6,603 bases of DNA from Candidatus Zambryskibacteria bacterium CG_4_9_14_3_um_filter_40_16. Its GTDB lineage: Bacteria; Patescibacteriota; Minisyncoccia; Phycocordibacterales; Zambryskibacteraceae. Both the position numbers and the translations under genes were made by a program. Location of the stretch: contig PFXE01000036.1 of NCBI GenBank assembly GCA_002791475.1, forward strand, positions 1 to 6,603, in the 5' to 3' direction. The notes beneath the pieces were generated by a model. The model saw only the letters and a list, made by a program, of their open reading frames with translations. It was not told the DNA's origin and did no database searches. Positions 4,303 to 6,603 of the stretch are shown in pieces (the first letter of the stretch is position 1; the number at the start of each line of letters is the position of its first letter).

Positions 4303-5088
4303 TTAGTTTAAAATAAAGTCAGTTATAACCTTTTGACTGTCTTCCTTGTAGCTACTTGTGCTGTGAGCAGAATCGGTATACTCCCAAGTTATGTAGGGAC
4401 TTTCTATATTTTTTTGTATTGATTCTATAATTTCAACTGGGATGGAGGTGTCGTTTTTGCCGTGTAAAACCAAAGTTGAAATTTTCAATTTATTTAAGGC
4501 ATCAACAACAGATTTCTTTTGCGAAAGAGGAGATCTGCCGAGTAAGAAATCCTTTAAATCTGAATTTTTGCCAGTGCGACACGAAAACGGAAAAGCATTC
4601 TTGAGTAGTGAGAGTAAGCTCTTCATTTGGTCAGCAAAATTTTTGCCAAGTTCTTTGGTTGGAAAATCTTTGGGATTAAAAAGTAATGCACTAGAGAGCA
4701 AAATCATTTTGTCGAATTTATCTTTATGGCCCAATAAGGCAACAATTGAGCTAAAGCTCGTGCCAATTAAAATAACCTCTTTGACTTTTCCTATTTCAAT
4801 CTCTTTGCCAAAATATAGTTCTTTTACTCTAGATTTAGTGGCGAGGTTATAGAGTTCTGCGACATCCTTTATTGAATTTTTGGCTCCGAATATACCACCG
4901 CTGTCAATAAACCCAGAAAAGTTTGGAAAATAAACCACAGCGCCGGTACTCAAAAGTATACTCAACATTTTTTCTATATTTGTTGATGGTGGCAGGCCTG
5001 GAAGCAGTAGGATGACCTTACCAGATTTTTGTTCCGGGATATAAAGATTTGCAATATAATTTTTATATTTGACTTTGTAAGTAACCAT
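4303..5088 (-). CDS. Alpha/beta hydrolase, third gene of a coupled operon
   Basis: This is a 261-residue cytosolic alpha/beta hydrolase. From the ATG at 5088, VILLLPGLPPS (about 25-35) supplies the oxyanion loop. The nucleophile is Ser111 in GTSFSS, the acid Asp213 in HGKNDTSIP and the histidine His242 in DSAHSTSS. The region between the nucleophile and acid holds a helical cap (about 140-190). I chose ATG 5088 because it overlaps the methyltransferase stop as TAATG, a standard coupling arrangement. An in-frame ATG at 5106 would add six residues and overlap by 19 nt. The substrate is unknown: the fold covers esterases, peptidases and acyl hydrolases. It shares the operon and AT-rich composition with the methyltransferase and nucleotidyltransferase, so the three probably serve one pathway. 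No clear terminator follows in the 90 nt before the next gene. Confidence 0.85.
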   Translation of the reverse strand: MVTYKVKYKNYIANLYIPEQKSGKVILLLPGLPPSTNIEKMLSILLSTGAVVYFPNFSGFIDSGGIFGAKNSIKDVAELYNLATKSRVKELYFGKEIEIGKVKEVILIGTSFSSIVALLGHKDKFDKMILLSSALLFNPKDFPTKELGKNFADQMKSLLSLLKNAFPFSCRTGKNSDLKDFLLGRSPLSQKKSVVDALNKLKISTLVLHGKNDTSIPVEIIESIQKNIESPYITWEYTDSAHSTSSYKEDSQKVITDFILN

Positions 5089-5747
5089 TATTTTGTATAG
5101 TAGCATAAGGCCACGGTGTGTTCAAACTTAAATTTATTTATTTTTATTGCTTTTGCACCAGTGATTTTAGATAATATTTTTTTAGCTTCGGTATTATTTT
5201 TAAAATTGATATCTACAATTTGGGGTTCAATTGTAAATCCAAACTTTCTAAATATATTATTTATGCTGTTTATTCTCTTTTGGCTATAATCAGGAAAGAG
5301 GGTTGTAAAGTCATCTTTCTTGAATGCACCGATCCTAACTATACCGCCACCACTTTTTAAAACTCTTTGCATTTCTCGAATGGTTTTAGATGGTGGAAAT
5401 GACCCCCATGTAATCAAAATATTGTCCACACTCTCATCCAATAATGGTATCTTGGCTGCCGAAGACCAAATATAATTTATTTTATCGTTATCAACATACT
5501 TTTTCCTGGCATATTCCAAAAGTGGTTTTGAAAAATCTAATGCAAAGACCTTATCAAAATATTTTGAATAGAAGTTTGTTTTATGACAGGTGCCACAAGC
5601 TATATCTAACAAAATTCCACCAGTCAGTTTACTCTTGATCCTATCCTTTAGTTCCTTTGAGAAAACTTCAGAAACACTGAATATGTGATAGAGGTCTGCG
5701 TTTTCTTTGTAAACCTTATGAAAATTTGTTCCAAAGCCCCTTTTCAT
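5088..5747 (-). CDS. Class I SAM-dependent methyltransferase (Methyltransf_11 type)
   Basis: This 219-residue enzyme has a Rossmann methyltransferase core. Motif I is LLDIACGTC (46-54), the acidic residue ending strand 2 is Asp71 in FALDFS, and the motif around IPLLDESVDNIL (100-111) is typical of Methyltransf_11 proteins. The post-core RVLKSGGGIVRIG (128-140) follows. The acceptor substrate is not evident. There is no aromatic-rich or DNA-specific motif such as NPPY, so a small-molecule or protein substrate is more likely than DNA. It is not an isoaspartyl methyltransferase by appearance, so it is not the TgmM-type partner known from some graspetide clusters. It starts 3 nt after the nucleotidyltransferase stop and its own stop overlaps the hydrolase start. 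No good Shine-Dalgarno is visible, consistent with coupling. Confidence 0.88.
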   Translation of the reverse strand: MKRGFGTNFHKVYKENADLYHIFSVSEVFSKELKDRIKSKLTGGILLDIACGTCHKTNFYSKYFDKVFALDFSKPLLEYARKKYVDNDKINYIWSSAAKIPLLDESVDNILITWGSFPPSKTIREMQRVLKSGGGIVRIGAFKKDDFTTLFPDYSQKRINSINNIFRKFGFTIEPQIVDINFKNNTEAKKILSKITGAKAIKINKFKFEHTVALCYYTK

Positions 5748-5750
5748 AAT

Positions 5751-6461
5751 TTAATATATGTCTTTCTTGTAAATCTCATCGAGTGCCAAATTATAAATTT
5801 TTTCATAAAGTAAGACATAATCTTTAATATCATCACTCTTAGAATTAAGCATTGTCCAGTCCTCATCGGTAAACACTTTCGGATATTTAGAATCTATCAG
5901 ATTTTTAACCTCATCATTTTCTAGCCACTCTTGGTTCATTAGTAACAAATCAAACATAGATCGAATAACATGTTTTTGGTGATATTTTGGATTATTATCT
6001 TTATTCTTTCTCACGCCTAAAATATATTCTTGTCTTGCATGAAACAAATATCTCTGAATTCTTACCACCAAGCTAACCAATAGTTGTTTCTTAGACGGTT
6101 CAAGGTCTGAAAATGGATTCATACCATAGAGAGGTGTCGCTCTTTTTAATATTCTTGTAAAGAATGCTCCGTGGGCATCTAAAGAAAACGTGTTAGGTGA
6201 TTTGATTTCCTTTTCATACATAAACTGTAGATCCAGAGTGATTCCTTTGAATTCTTGCGCAATTTCTTTAAGCAGATTAAGCTCGGTAAAATCAAATTTA
6301 TTTTCTTTTAAGATAATTAGAAAATCTATATCCCAAAAATCATCACGGAGTCTGCTACTTCCATAGAGCAGAACAGAGCTTAGGTTGAACTCAAGTTTAT
6401 TTACAATCAAATCCTTTATTTTGAAAGCAATCTCGGGGATCATTATTTCTGTTTGCTCCAC
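5751..6461 (-). CDS. Nucleotidyltransferase-fold protein with helical C-terminal domain
   Basis: This is a 236-residue protein with a polymerase-beta-type nucleotidyltransferase core. The signature LLYGSSRLRDDFWDIDFLI places Gly34-Ser35 and Asp44/Asp46, and a third carboxylate is Asp77 in TLDLQF. All three metal-binding acids are therefore present and the enzyme may be active. Residues from about 115 onward are helical and charged, as in substrate-binding or HEPN-like C-terminal domains of kanamycin-nucleotidyltransferase-type and antitoxin-like proteins. It might transfer AMP to a small molecule, RNA or protein; no choice can be made. The longest frame starts with GTG 6461. An ATG at 6443 with GGAG 12 nt upstream is an alternative, so the start is uncertain. 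It is first in the operon with the methyltransferase and hydrolase, and the 33-bp repeats lie immediately upstream. Confidence 0.85.
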   Translation of the reverse strand: MEQTEIMIPEIAFKIKDLIVNKLEFNLSSVLLYGSSRLRDDFWDIDFLIILKENKFDFTELNLLKEIAQEFKGITLDLQFMYEKEIKSPNTFSLDAHGAFFTRILKRATPLYGMNPFSDLEPSKKQLLVSLVVRIQRYLFHARQEYILGVRKNKDNNPKYHQKHVIRSMFDLLLMNQEWLENDEVKNLIDSKYPKVFTDEDWTMLNSKSDDIKDYVLLYEKIYNLALDEIYKKDIY

Positions 6462-6477
6462 CCCACGCCCTATGTTC

Positions 6478-6539
6478 TTCCGCGTATGTTCCGCGTGTGA
6501 CTAAAAATCGTTCCGCGTATGTTCCGCGTGTGACTAAAA
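6478..6539. repeat. Two tandem copies of the 33-bp-period repeat
   Basis: Identical 29-bp units at 6478-6506 and 6511-6539 are joined by 4 bp (period 33). They match the unit at 2843-2871 exactly. Each is built of two 11-mers (TTCCGCGTATG and TTCCGCGTGTG) plus ACTAAAA. There are no unique spacers, so this is not CRISPR. On the minus strand the first-read copy contributes the stop codon of the gene entering from the right edge. Confidence 0.85.
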
Positions 6540-6603
6540 CTCTTTGTATGTCGGATTGATGTTGACTTGTACCGTTCCTATTCCGCTACTTGTTGAACAC
6601 TGC
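6534..6603 (-). CDS. C-terminal end of a protein entering from the right edge (partial)
   Basis: A minus-strand frame is open from the edge to TAG 6534-6536 and reads CSTSSGIGTVQVNINPTYKEF, a Ser/Thr/Gly-rich stretch with a beta-strand-like end. The last codons, GAG TTT TAG, coincide with the repeat boundary, exactly as in the remnant ending at 2866. The sequence looks protein-like, possibly from a surface or extracellular protein, but only about 22 residues are visible. A plus-strand reading of the same bases is also open, so the call is tentative. Confidence 0.4.
   Translation of the reverse strand, partial: QCSTSSGIGTVQVNINPTYKEF

Noticed and set aside
4284..4318. Plus-strand TTGACA followed by AT-rich DNA as a promoter
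   Set aside because: No plus-strand gene follows and no good -10 lies at 16-18 nt. It is probably chance in AT-rich DNA.
4442..4852. 136-codon plus-strand frame inside the hydrolase gene
   Set aside because: It is antisense to a hydrolase with an intact catalytic triad and has no ribosome site of its own. It is a shadow frame.
5088..5747. Methyltransferase as a TgmM-type isoaspartyl methyltransferase acting on the graspetide
   Set aside because: Its motifs are of the general Methyltransf_11 type, and it sits over 3 kb away in a separate operon.
6478..6539. CRISPR array
   Set aside because: The copies are separated by only 4 bp, so there are no spacers, and the unit also occurs at another locus. 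No cas gene is present.

Overview
The window looks like a low-to-moderate GC bacterial accessory region. Several traits suggest a Patescibacteria (CPR) type genome: short single-domain enzymes, weak or absent Shine-Dalgarno sites on many genes, possible near-leaderless starts, interspersed short repeats and gene remnants. This assignment is inference. The genetic code is standard: TGA ends the precursor-peptide gene and the 192-residue hydrolase, so this is not a TGA=Gly lineage. All intact genes lie on the minus strand, so they read from the right end to the left.

The highlight is a compact graspetide (omega-ester/amide RiPP) locus at 747-1878. A GTG-started ATP-grasp peptide maturase of the MvdD/MdnC type (922-1878) has a perfect Shine-Dalgarno. 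A 57-residue precursor-like peptide (747-920) starts one base after its stop, and its ribosome site sits in the maturase's last codons. The peptide is rich in acidic residues and ends in a Thr/Ser cluster followed by Asp-x-Asp-x-Asp. It does not show the microviridin core. A strong minus-strand terminator (about 684-714) closes the unit. On the opposite strand, just upstream of the maturase, lies the C-terminal stub of a second ATP-grasp protein (about 1986-2081) with its own plus-strand terminator. This suggests that a second maturase was once present.

Left flank: a DUF6624 protein (176-667) follows the precursor terminator. It is followed by an AT-rich inverted repeat, a terminator at 91-117, and the convergent tail of a plus-strand gene (1-89).

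Middle: a small RBBP9-like alpha/beta hydrolase (2091-2669) has an extended -10 only 8 nt from its ATG. Between it and the next gene, 2670-3132 holds a tandem-repeat hairpin terminator, a 33-bp-period repeat and a gene remnant (2866-3075). Then comes a zinc-ribbon, class I aminoacyl-tRNA-synthetase-like protein with a degenerate HIGH motif (3133-4212), followed by its terminator.

Right: a tightly coupled three-gene operon (nucleotidyltransferase 6461-5751, SAM methyltransferase 5747-5088, alpha/beta hydrolase 5088-4303) is AT-rich and unlike the graspetide genes in composition. The 33-bp repeat recurs just upstream (6478-6539), where it supplies the stop codon of a gene entering from the right edge.

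The graspetide pair is a functional unit by layout. Nothing in the sequence proves that the hydrolases, methyltransferase or nucleotidyltransferase act on the peptide, and no transporter or dedicated protease is visible.
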